Of a stretch of 64,000 nucleotides of DNA, positions 26,262-33,957 are shown in pieces. The position numbers were made by a program, and so were the translations under genes. The stretch is from positions 36,412 to 100,411 of the forward strand of contig CALVAP010000015.1 in NCBI GenBank assembly GCA_944325625.1, given 5' to 3'. How positions within the stretch are numbered: position 1 is the first letter of the stretch; each line of letters begins with the position of its first letter. Under the pieces are notes generated by a model. It had not been told where the DNA came from and ran no database searches. It saw only the letters and a program-made list of their open reading frames with translations. This stretch comes from Candidatus Gastranaerophilales bacterium. GTDB taxonomy: Bacteria > Cyanobacteriota > Vampirovibrionia > Gastranaerophilales > Gastranaerophilaceae.

Positions 26262-26615
26262 ATGAGCACATCTCATGGCAGTCTTGAAAATATTATTTTA
26301 AACGCAGTTTGGTATATTGAAGAAAATAAGCTTTTTAAAGAGATTACTGTATCTGCGGTTTATGATTTGGTTCAGCGAACCGACAGTCCTAGAGCATATA
26401 CAACGATAAAGACAGTTATGGATAGGTTGGTTGATAAAGGTGTTCTCGTTAGAAAAAAATCGGGGAAAAAGTTTTCCTATGAATCTGTGCAATCTCGTGC
26501 GCAAATGGCAAAAGAAGCCATATTAAAACTTGCCAGTGTTTACTTTAATGATGATTTAAAAAGATTAAACGAGGCTGTTAATACAGTATGCAATTCTTCA
26601 AAAATTTATGTTTAA
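26262..26615 (+). CDS. BlaI/MecI/CopY-type winged-helix repressor
   Basis: Penicillinase-repressor family DNA-binding protein, 117 residues. The winged helix runs from about residue 8 to 80, with the recognition-helix region YTTIKTVMDRLVDKGVLVRKK near residue 46 and the wing GKKFSYESV. A short dimerisation helix follows. No BlaR/MecR sensor protease and no beta-lactamase lie nearby, so it is an orphan. Its target may be its own operon (with the 26588 and TadE-like genes). AAGGAG is spaced 5 bases from the ATG. Confidence 0.85.
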   Translation: MSTSHGSLENIILNAVWYIEENKLFKEITVSAVYDLVQRTDSPRAYTTIKTVMDRLVDKGVLVRKKSGKKFSYESVQSRAQMAKEAILKLASVYFNDDLKRLNEAVNTVCNSSKIYV

Positions 26616-27043
26616 TACTTAGCAATTTTTTGCTGTGTATTCACAAAAAGTCTCTGGCAAAAGCTAATACCAAAAAGGATTATACCCTCGAGAGAAAGCA
26701 GGTCGCTGAAATAATAATGGACGTGCTTGTGGGTAAAATTACAGTGAGAGAGGGGATATTACGTTTTCCTAAGAACTGTGAAGACGATTGTCTTAGTGTT
26801 GCCTGGCATGCGCTTGTTCATTTTGAAGCGGATGAAGATATTGCAGCCAAAGATGACGTCTTTAGAGATGTACAAGTCGATTTTTTAGAGGGACTTTACA
26901 ATATTCTGGTCGAAGGACATGATTTGCCTAAAAACTTGATTGCGGGATATAATAAGTACCATAGCGGTGTGGATACCTGTCAGTGTTCAGGGAGAGAATA
27001 CTTTTGGCACGAGATGAAAAAAAATATTGTTATTCAAGATTAA
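26588..27043 (+). CDS. Unknown protein, up to 151 aa
   Basis: Not recognised. The soluble part from about residue 30 on (rich in Glu, Asp, Val, with RFPKNCEDDCLSVAWHALVHF in two short blocks and CQCSGREYFWHEM at the end) has conserved-looking Cys and His. The first 18 residues are hydrophobic and might be a signal anchor or simply upstream read-through, because the ATG at 26588 overlaps the repressor by 28 bases and has only a distant GAGG. Start uncertain. It overlaps the TadE-like gene by 40 bases. Confidence 0.6.
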   Translation: MQFFKNLCLILSNFLLCIHKKSLAKANTKKDYTLERKQVAEIIMDVLVGKITVREGILRFPKNCEDDCLSVAWHALVHFEADEDIAAKDDVFRDVQVDFLEGLYNILVEGHDLPKNLIAGYNKYHSGVDTCQCSGREYFWHEMKKNIVIQD

Positions 27044-27555
27044 ATCATTCTCATAAGTCTCAGAGTACTTTGGAGTTTGCGTTAATTCTCCCTTTATTGG
27101 TATTGATGATTCTTGGTATTATGGAACTTGCTTTTTTATGGCATCAGCAAAATTCTCTTGAGCTTGCTGCGGATGAAATTGCTGCTAATCTTGCACTTGT
27201 TGACGGATTTGGATGTTATATGTCTGAGGAGGCAAAAAATGTTATAACAAATAAGACTGCTTTTCTTCAAGAACGTAAAATTTCATTCTCATCTCAGATT
27301 ACCAATAATGCTAACACTTATACTTCAAATGAAAGCTTTAAAGGAAAACCTTTTGTAGTTGTAAAAGTAGATTGTATTAAAAATTCAGCGTCTTCTGCTT
27401 CGAGTTCTTCTTTTAGTGTTCAACTTCAAGCTGTTCATAGACTTCACTTTTTTTCGGCAAGCTTACCGAATTTTCGCACCGGTTCACGAATTACCATTAT
27501 TCCTGATAATGTAACTTTAGTTTCGTCAAAAAAATCGGTTTTAACAAAAAATTAG
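27004..27555 (+). CDS. TadE-like pseudopilin
   Basis: Minor pseudopilin-like protein. Residues 21-45 carry the TadE signature QSTLEFALILPLLVLMILG followed by IMELAFLW, preceded by a short basic leader. The remainder is a 140-residue extracytoplasmic domain, Ser/Asn-rich. The start is taken as the TTG at 27004 with GGGAGAG upstream; a GTG at 26983 is in frame but has no site. It is the third gene in the repressor operon. Other Tad genes are absent here; the Flp-like pilin is at 56.9 kb. Its end overlaps aroB by 4 bases (convergent). Confidence 0.75.
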   Translation: MARDEKKYCYSRLNHSHKSQSTLEFALILPLLVLMILGIMELAFLWHQQNSLELAADEIAANLALVDGFGCYMSEEAKNVITNKTAFLQERKISFSSQITNNANTYTSNESFKGKPFVVVKVDCIKNSASSASSSSFSVQLQAVHRLHFFSASLPNFRTGSRITIIPDNVTLVSSKKSVLTKN

Positions 27556-28637
27556 TTACAAATTTCTTCAGGCCTAGTTCCTGAGGTTATTTTTACAGCT
27601 GCACGCCCAATGGGAAGAATAAATCTCACTTTATTATCCAAGACTTTTTTGTCGAATGACATAGCTTCTATCAGGTCTTCTTTTTTTATTCCGGATGGAA
27701 GGACATATGTTAGCGCATACTTGGCTAATAGTGATATTGCTTCATTGTAGTAATCTGCTGATATCGTATTCAACTTTTTTGCCAAATCAAAAGCAAACCT
27801 CATTCCTATTGCGACGGCTTCTCCGTGCGTAAAATGAGTGTAATTGGTCACTTTCTCTATTGCATGAGCATATGTGTGTCCAAAGTTAAGTATTGCCCTT
27901 AATCCTGCCTCTTTTTCATCTTCATTTACAACTTTTGCTTTTATTTCACAACATATTTTGATAAGTTCTTTGAGTGTTTTATTATCTCTTTGCTTTATAC
28001 TTTCGACATTCTTTGTAAGAAATTCTAAAAATCCATAATCACATTTTGCAGTTTTTTCTATAAAAGCATATTTAATTACTTCGGACAAACCGGTTTTAAA
28101 TTGTCTGTTATCAAGAGTTTTAAGTACAGATGTATCAGCTAATACAAATTTTGGCTGGTAGAATGCTCCTATTAAATTTTTTCCAAACTCTGTGTTGATT
28201 GCTACTTTGCCACCAACAGACGAATCTACTTGTGCAAGAAGGGTTGTCGGAATTTGTACAAAGTCTATTCCCCTTAGGTATGTCGCAGCACAAAAGCCTG
28301 TAATATCTCCTATAACCCCACCACCAAACGCTATTAGTGCATCTTTTCTTTCAAGTTTTAGTTCTTGTGCTTTTTCTAATATCAGCTTATAGGTTTCAAA
28401 GTTTTTGTATTGTTCTCCGTCTTCCAGAATAATATATTCTGCATTTTTTAAATTTAACGAGTTAGGGTATAAATCTATAATTGTCTTATTAGTTACAACC
28501 AAAAGCTTTTTGGCTGAAGTGTATTTCTCAATATAAGCCTGTGCATTACCAATTAGATTTTCACCAATGAATATTGGATATGTATACGACGGTTTCTCAT
28601 TAATTTTTACGTTTACATCTTGGCTTTCTGTTTGCAT
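27552..28637 (-). CDS. aroB: 3-dehydroquinate synthase
   Basis: Second step of the shikimate pathway: NAD- and metal-dependent cyclisation of DAHP. It has DGEQYKNFETY, the NAD-binding GGGVIGDITGFCAATYLRG, PTTLLAQVDSSVGGKVAIN, and metal-binding residues in the RAILNFGHTYAHAIE region. Length is 361 residues. The start lies 38 bases inside aroK, and it is the last gene of the eight-gene minus-strand run that begins at rplS. Confidence 0.95.
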   Translation of the reverse strand: MQTESQDVNVKINEKPSYTYPIFIGENLIGNAQAYIEKYTSAKKLLVVTNKTIIDLYPNSLNLKNAEYIILEDGEQYKNFETYKLILEKAQELKLERKDALIAFGGGVIGDITGFCAATYLRGIDFVQIPTTLLAQVDSSVGGKVAINTEFGKNLIGAFYQPKFVLADTSVLKTLDNRQFKTGLSEVIKYAFIEKTAKCDYGFLEFLTKNVESIKQRDNKTLKELIKICCEIKAKVVNEDEKEAGLRAILNFGHTYAHAIEKVTNYTHFTHGEAVAIGMRFAFDLAKKLNTISADYYNEAISLLAKYALTYVLPSGIKKEDLIEAMSFDKKVLDNKVRFILPIGRAAVKITSGTRPEEICN

Positions 28638-29163
28638 ATTTTGTGTAAATCTCCATAATTTCTTCAGCTACTTCATTTGCATTTTTATTGTCTGTTTGAA
28701 TTGTATAGTCTGCTTTTTCGTATATATTTTCTCGAAGTTTTAGTATGTCTTTTATTCTTTTCTTTGGGTTTTCGGATTTTAAAAGAGGTCTGCTGTTATC
28801 ATCTTTTATATGGTTGTATATCGTATTAGAGCTTGCGCAAAGATAGAATGTTATAGTGCTTTGTTTTAGAAAATTTCTGTTTTCTTCACTTAAAAAAGCC
28901 CCGCCTCCCATTGATATAATAAGGTTCTGTTGTTTACATAATTCATCCAAAAGCTTTGTTTCTATTTGTCTAAAATATTGTTCCCCCTTTTTTTCAAATA
29001 TTTCATTAATCGACATTTGCTCTTGATTTTCAATTTTGTCATCCATCTCAACCCTAATAAAATTAGGCAGGTACTTTGCAAGCTCAGTAGCAGTTGTTGT
29101 TTTTCCGCACCCCATCATGCCGGTTAGTGCTATTATTGTCTTTTTGGGTTTAGTTTTTTCCAT
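28600..29163 (-). CDS. aroK: Shikimate kinase
   Basis: Phosphorylates shikimate at the 3-hydroxyl. It has the P-loop GMMGCGKTTTATELA near residue 15, the shikimate-binding MDD and MGGGAFLSEENR, and SRPLLKS in the lid. At 187 residues it is slightly long, with a basic C-terminal tail that overlaps the aroB start. It abuts aroC with a one-base overlap. Confidence 0.94.
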   Translation of the reverse strand: MEKTKPKKTIIALTGMMGCGKTTTATELAKYLPNFIRVEMDDKIENQEQMSINEIFEKKGEQYFRQIETKLLDELCKQQNLIISMGGGAFLSEENRNFLKQSTITFYLCASSNTIYNHIKDDNSRPLLKSENPKKRIKDILKLRENIYEKADYTIQTDNKNANEVAEEIMEIYTKYANRKPRCKRKN

Positions 29164-30347
29164 TAATGTGTACCGGTTTTGATTTTGTAGTTTTCAAAAT
29201 TAGATTTAATTTCGCTAAGGTTATCAGAACCAAATTTTTCAAGAAACGCATTTGCCAAAACATATGCACACATCGCTTCTGCGACTATGCCGCAAGCTGC
29301 TACCGCGCATACATCTGCCCTTTCGAAATGTGCTTCTATTGGTTCTTTAGAGAAAAAGTCTACGGATTTTAGAGGGGTTCTCATTGTTGGAATCGGTTTC
29401 ATTGTTACTGTTATAACCAGAGGTTCCGCGTTTGTCATTCCTCCTTCAAGTCCGCCTGCGTTGTTAGTTTTGCGTGAAATTTTGTTGTTGTGTACAAAGA
29501 TTTCGTCATGTACATTACAGCCAAATTCTTCTCCTGAGCGTGTGCCTAATCCTATTTCTACAGCCTTGACGGCAGGGATAGACATAAGTGCTTGAGAAAG
29601 TATTCCATCTAATCTTCTGTCCCAATGAACGTATGAACCCAGCCCAACAGGCAGGTTGGTGAATATAATTTGTGCTTTTCCGCCTAATGTTGTTCCTTTT
29701 TCACTCGCTGTTTTTATTGCGTTTTTCATTTGCTCATAGGCTTCATCATCAGCACAGCGTAAGTCAGAGCCTTCTGCTTTTTCTTGTATCTCGTCATAGC
29801 TCATTGTGTCAGTTTTGGTTTTAACTGTTCCAAGCTCTATTACGTGCGAAAATCCTGTTATTCCAAACTCTTTTAAAATCAGTTTCGAAACGGCTCCAAC
29901 AGCTACTCTTGTCGTTGTTTCTCGGGCGGAGGAACGTTCAAGCACGTTTCTTATATCATCAAAATTATATTTTGTTGCGCCTGCATAATCTGCGTGTCCG
30001 GGGCGTAGTTTGGTTATTCGTTTCTCTGCTATTGCCTTGGCTATAGCTTCATCACTGAGGTCTTGTGGTTCTGTGTTCATTGATATTTGCCAGTTTTCCC
30101 AGTCTTTGTTCTTTATTTCGAGTGAAATGGGTGAACCTATTGAGACACCATGTCTTACTCCTGATTTTATTTCTGCAGTATCTGTTTCTATTTGCATTCT
30201 TCCGCCACGTCCGTATCCGACTTGACGTCTTTTCAGCTCGTTGTCTATAAATTTTTTGTCTATTCTAAATCCTGCGGGAACTCCTTCTATAATTGCATTA
30301 AGGCATTTTCCATGTGATTCTCCCGAAGTCAGAAATCTTAATACCAT
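29163..30347 (-). CDS. aroC: Chorismate synthase
   Basis: Makes chorismate from EPSP using reduced FMN. It has the N-terminal FLTSGESHGKCLNAIIEG, RRQVGYGRGGRMQIE, LRPGHADYAGATKYNF, SSARETTTRVAVGAVSK and the C-terminal GGMTNAEPLVI with MRTPLKSVDF. Length is 394 residues. It sits between lptA (one base gap) and aroK (one base overlap), so the LPS-transport and aromatic genes are in one message. Confidence 0.96.
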   Translation of the reverse strand: MVLRFLTSGESHGKCLNAIIEGVPAGFRIDKKFIDNELKRRQVGYGRGGRMQIETDTAEIKSGVRHGVSIGSPISLEIKNKDWENWQISMNTEPQDLSDEAIAKAIAEKRITKLRPGHADYAGATKYNFDDIRNVLERSSARETTTRVAVGAVSKLILKEFGITGFSHVIELGTVKTKTDTMSYDEIQEKAEGSDLRCADDEAYEQMKNAIKTASEKGTTLGGKAQIIFTNLPVGLGSYVHWDRRLDGILSQALMSIPAVKAVEIGLGTRSGEEFGCNVHDEIFVHNNKISRKTNNAGGLEGGMTNAEPLVITVTMKPIPTMRTPLKSVDFFSKEPIEAHFERADVCAVAACGIVAEAMCAYVLANAFLEKFGSDNLSEIKSNFENYKIKTGTH

Positions 30348-30348
30348 T

Positions 30349-31317
30349 CTATTTTCCTTTTTCGCTATCTAAATTTTTTAGGTTACGTATGCTTGTTAGG
30401 ACATTTCCCTCTGCATAAAAGTTTTTTGGCTCCATATACATTACAATTTTATCTGCTTCGATGGAGCGAGCTTGTTCTGTTATTTTTGAGCGTCCTGTAA
30501 ATACTACTTCGTTAAGTTGGTTTGTTTTTTTATCCGGAAATACCGTAGCTTTGGGACCTACTGCTATGTAATCTTTGTAATGTACCCTTACATTTCCGCT
30601 TGCTATTATTATATTGTTTTTTCTGTCATACTGTTGATAATTTGACCAAACCTGAATTCTGTCACCTTTTTCAGAGGTAATATCCGTATAGGCATTCCCT
30701 TCGGATATTGCAATTTGGTTTGATGTTGTATATACAAAACGCTCTGCCATAAGTGTATTGCTTGTTCCTTGGGTTATTTTGGCGTCACCTATTAATTCCA
30801 TTTTCTCCAAATCGCTATTTTTGTTCAGTTTTGCGACAGCTTTATCTGAGTAGCTCTTTATATCATCGTAGTTGATTATTGTACCGCCGGAGGCTGTCAT
30901 GGTATTTGTTTTTGTGTCGTATTCTTGCTCTTCTGATGTGATTATTGCTGTTGGCTTTTTTAGAGTTGTTATGATTGTTTGAGCGTCGCCTGAAGCCGTT
31001 ATTACCTTGTTTAGAAGTGATACCTTCAATATGTTTGATTTTATTTCACTTTTCTTTCCGCCTCGGATTTGATAGGCGTAGGGCTTGTTAAAAAATGTAG
31101 CTTCATCCAATTGACCTTTTTCTTGGTCTATTGTTGCTTCTGCATAAGGACTTTTTACGTGAACATCATCAATTTGAACTTCAACATTACCTTCAAACTT
31201 ACCTTTATTTTCACCTGCACTAAATGATTGTTTTTCTGAGCGGATTGTTAAGTCTGCACAGTTTGCAACCATTGCTGTACATAGTATTATTGCCATTATT
31301 GCTAAGAATTTTTTCAT
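30349..31317 (-). CDS. lptA: LptA/OstA-like LPS transport protein
   Basis: Periplasmic bridge protein of the LPS export machine. A signal peptide (MKKFLAIMAIILCTAMVANC) precedes a repeated beta-jellyroll of the OstA/LptA type with recurring AEATIDQEKGQLDE-, GDAKITQGTS- and ASGNVRVHYKD-like strands to about residue 300. At 322 residues it is longer than enteric LptA, as in other LptA/LptD-N-like proteins. It overlaps lptC by 4 bases. No lptB, F, G or D gene is in the window. Confidence 0.82.
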   Translation of the reverse strand: MKKFLAIMAIILCTAMVANCADLTIRSEKQSFSAGENKGKFEGNVEVQIDDVHVKSPYAEATIDQEKGQLDEATFFNKPYAYQIRGGKKSEIKSNILKVSLLNKVITASGDAQTIITTLKKPTAIITSEEQEYDTKTNTMTASGGTIINYDDIKSYSDKAVAKLNKNSDLEKMELIGDAKITQGTSNTLMAERFVYTTSNQIAISEGNAYTDITSEKGDRIQVWSNYQQYDRKNNIIIASGNVRVHYKDYIAVGPKATVFPDKKTNQLNEVVFTGRSKITEQARSIEADKIVMYMEPKNFYAEGNVLTSIRNLKNLDSEKGK

Positions 31318-31889
31318 AGTTTCTTCCCTTCACCGCCAAAAAGCTCGGTTTTGACTTTACCTTTGATTTTAAAATCGGACCAATCCGGAGTTAGTGACGC
31401 CATTTCTCCATGTAATCTTATTTGGTCTTTCTTTTCCATTACTATATTTCCTTGGGCGGTAATTTCTTCTTGTTTGCCCTGCCAGGTTATTCTGTCTGCC
31501 ATTATGTATTCACCGCCTTTGTAGACTATTAAAGATTTATCGTACAAAACAACTTTTTGTGTTGTTTCGGTAAGGGTTCCTTTGTCAGAACGAAAACTCA
31601 TTATTACCTTTCCGTCGCGATAAAAATTACCCATAACGTTGTATAGTAATACTACTTTATCTTTACTATTGTAGTGTCCTTCTTCTGCATATATTTCCCA
31701 GTATTTTGCGTTGTCTTTTGTCTCTGTTACAATAAGTCCGCGCACAACGACCTTTTGGTTATCCATTGCATTAGAGAGTATGTCTTTGCGAAAATTTTTT
31801 GTAATCATTCTTCCTGCAATAAACGCCCATATTAACCCTATTATTACAAGAATTGCTAATGCTATATAAAATTTGTTACGCTTTTTCAT
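31314..31889 (-). CDS. lptC: LptC-like inner-membrane LPS transport protein
   Basis: A bitopic protein that receives LPS from LptBFG and passes it to LptA. A transmembrane helix near residues 8-26 (YIALAILVIIGLIWAFIAG) is followed by a periplasmic beta-jellyroll of about 150 residues with typical WEIYAEEGHYN and ADRITWQGKQEEITAQGNI strands. Length is 191 residues. Paired with lptA by a 4-base ATGA-type overlap. It implies an outer membrane. Confidence 0.82.
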   Translation of the reverse strand: MKKRNKFYIALAILVIIGLIWAFIAGRMITKNFRKDILSNAMDNQKVVVRGLIVTETKDNAKYWEIYAEEGHYNSKDKVVLLYNVMGNFYRDGKVIMSFRSDKGTLTETTQKVVLYDKSLIVYKGGEYIMADRITWQGKQEEITAQGNIVMEKKDQIRLHGEMASLTPDWSDFKIKGKVKTELFGGEGKKL

Positions 31890-31960
31890 TCTTACCTCTA
31901 CTGTTAGATTTTAGCATAAAATTACCCTATAGAATATTTGTAAACAAGTTTTTACAGAAC

Positions 31961-32605
31961 TTATACGAGTGATAACTGCTTTGCTTTGCCTTGTTCCAGT
32001 AGGTTGCGTACAAATAATTTTCGATGATATTCAGTTATTCCGTACTGTAATATTGCTTCGGTGTGGGATTTTGTTAAATAACCTTTGTTTGATGCCCATT
32101 TGTATTGAGGATATTTTTTATCAAGCTTTTTCATCTCAAAATCACGTTCTACTTTTGCAAGAATACTGGCTGCTGCAATTGAAGCGGATTTTGCGTCCCC
32201 TTTGATTATAAATTTTTGTTCGTATTCAAAATTCTTTATTAGTTTGTTGCCATCAACAAATACTTCTATGTCGGTGTTACTAAGTTTTTGAATAACTTCG
32301 CAACAAGCTCTTTTCATCGCATCCAGTGATGCGTTGAGTATATTCATCTCCTCTATTTGTTCAACACTTGACGTGCATATTGCCCAGATTGAATTTAATT
32401 TTATTTCATTATAAAGTAGTACTCTTTTTTCCTCGGTAAGTTTTTTAGAATCATTCAATGCCTCAAGCAACCCTTTTGGCTCTTTTGTAAAACATACAGC
32501 TGCGGCATAAACTCCTCCTGCCGCAGGTCCTCTTCCGGCTTCATCTGTTCCGATTAAAAACTTTCTTTTCTTATTATTCTTGTCAAATTCTATAAGTTCA
32601 CTCAT
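31961..32605 (-). CDS. rnhB: Ribonuclease HII
   Basis: Removes RNA from RNA-DNA hybrids, especially single ribonucleotides. It has the catalytic start LIGTDEAGRGPAAGGVYAAAV, DSKKLTEEKR, and the central VFVDGNKLIKNFEY with ASILAKVERD. Length is 214 residues. The start overlaps the end of rbgA by 8 bases. lptC follows 71 bases downstream. Confidence 0.95.
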   Translation of the reverse strand: MSELIEFDKNNKKRKFLIGTDEAGRGPAAGGVYAAAVCFTKEPKGLLEALNDSKKLTEEKRVLLYNEIKLNSIWAICTSSVEQIEEMNILNASLDAMKRACCEVIQKLSNTDIEVFVDGNKLIKNFEYEQKFIIKGDAKSASIAAASILAKVERDFEMKKLDKKYPQYKWASNKGYLTKSHTEAILQYGITEYHRKLFVRNLLEQGKAKQLSLV

Positions 32606-33443
32606 CTATTTCATCCAGTGTGAATCTTCCGGTTTTTCCGTCACGAAAATCTTTTAAAACTAACGCTGCAGTGCGAGTCGTATCAGGTTCTTTGCCCGAA
32701 ATAAGCCAGTTTCTTGAAATTGCTATATTCTCCAGTGTCGCCATTTTGTCTTTTTCAAGTTTATAGTACTCGTATAACTTATCATTGTATATTTCACTCA
32801 GGATGTTTATTAGTTCTGTAGCTACCTCTTCGTTATGGTAGGCATTTTCGCTGACTGAATTGACAAAGGCAAGTTTTTGCGCAATTTTCTGGTCTTCTAA
32901 TTTAAGCGGTATTATTCCGGGGGTGTCAAGCAAGTCAATTCTGGGGTTAACCCTTACCCACTGTTGAATTCTCGTTACTCCAGCTTTCGCTCCGGTTTTG
33001 GTTTTGGATTTTTTGATAAGTTTGTTGATTATGCTTGATTTGCCAACATTTGGCATGCCAACTACCATAACTCTTATCGGACGCGGAAGTAAGCCTTTTT
33101 GTACAAGTTTAAGCATTTTTGGCTTTCCAAGTTCTATAAGTTGAGTTGTTATGGTCGAATAGTCACTGTTACTGCGCGAAGAAGATACTATGACTTTATG
33201 CCCAAAATCTTTTTCTAACTTTTTTTTCCAGAGTTTTGTTTTTTCTTCATCTGCCAGATCAGCCTTGTTGAGTATTATAAGTCTTGGTATTTCTCCGAGT
33301 AGTTTTGTAATATCAGGATATATGCTGCTTTTGGGAATTCTTGCGTCTAAAACTTCTATTACAACATCAACAAGGCTGAGTTGTTCTTTTAACTTTCTCT
33401 CAGCCTTGGCAATATGTCCTGGATACCAATGTATATGTGACAT
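32598..33443 (-). CDS. rbgA: Ribosome biogenesis GTPase YlqF/RbgA
   Basis: Circularly permuted GTPase for late 50S assembly. Motif order is permuted as expected: G4 NKADL near residue 60, then G1 GMPNVGKSSIINKL near 130, and G3 LLDTPGI near 173. The N-terminal HWYPGHIAKAER is the family hallmark. The C-terminal helical domain binds rRNA. Length is 281 residues. Located 15 bases after rplS; the rplS-rbgA-rnhB order is common in bacteria. Confidence 0.95.
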   Translation of the reverse strand: MSHIHWYPGHIAKAERKLKEQLSLVDVVIEVLDARIPKSSIYPDITKLLGEIPRLIILNKADLADEEKTKLWKKKLEKDFGHKVIVSSSRSNSDYSTITTQLIELGKPKMLKLVQKGLLPRPIRVMVVGMPNVGKSSIINKLIKKSKTKTGAKAGVTRIQQWVRVNPRIDLLDTPGIIPLKLEDQKIAQKLAFVNSVSENAYHNEEVATELINILSEIYNDKLYEYYKLEKDKMATLENIAISRNWLISGKEPDTTRTAALVLKDFRDGKTGRFTLDEIDE

Positions 33444-33458
33444 TTGGTAAAAATCTTC

Positions 33459-33812
33459 TTATCTTTTTTCGAGCTTTTCTTTAATTCTTGTTGCTTTACC
33501 TGAGCGTTCTCTCAAGTAATATAATTTAGCGCGTCTTACTTCACCTCTTCTTAGTACAGCGATTTTTTCAACACGCGGAGAATATACCGGGAATACTCTT
33601 TCTACTCCAACACCTTGGAATATTTTTCTAACGGTTATAGTTTTACCGACGCCTGAACCACGTTTTTTAATAATCGTTCCTTCAAACGCTTGGGTTCTTT
33701 CTTTGTTGCCTTCAACAATTCTTACAAATACTTTTACCGTATCTCCGGGATTTAATTCCGGCAATTCTTTATCGAGGTATTGTTTTTCTAAATCTTTAAT
33801 TATAGGGTTCAT
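33459..33812 (-). CDS. rplS: 50S ribosomal protein L19
   Basis: A 117-residue ribosomal protein at the 30S-50S interface. It contains [20 protein letters not shown] and [18 protein letters not shown] motifs and ends in the basic [14 protein letters not shown] region. First gene of the long minus-strand operon. A promoter-like pair lies at 33849-33877. Confidence 0.97.
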   Translation of the reverse strand: MNPIIKDLEKQYLDKELPELNPGDTVKVFVRIVEGNKERTQAFEGTIIKKRGSGVGKTITVRKIFQGVGVERVFPVYSPRVEKIAVLRRGEVRRAKLYYLRERSGKATRIKEKLEKR

Positions 33813-33848
33813 CTCTTTTTTCCTTTTATCAATCGTCTAGGTTCCTCC

Positions 33849-33877
33849 ATGCTAAGTAAAACATAAATTAATTTCAA
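33849..33877 (-). promoter_or_regulatory. Candidate promoter for the rplS operon
   Basis: Minus strand TTGAAA, 17-base spacer, TAGCAT; expected start about 30 bases before the rplS ATG. The -10 is imperfect. Confidence 0.4.
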
Positions 33878-33945
33878 GTACCTTTGCGCTTTTATTCATA
33901 CTTTTAAAAGATTTGTTACAATAATGCGATTTGTTTTTCTGTGTG

Positions 33946-33951
33946 TATAAT
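33946..33951 (+). promoter_or_regulatory. -10 box six bases before an ATG
   Basis: TATAAT at 33946-33951 is followed by six bases and the ATG at 33958, with no ribosome-binding site. No good -35 is seen; a TTTGTTACAAT element lies at 33912-33922. Confidence 0.45.
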
Positions 33952-33957
33952 GTTTCT

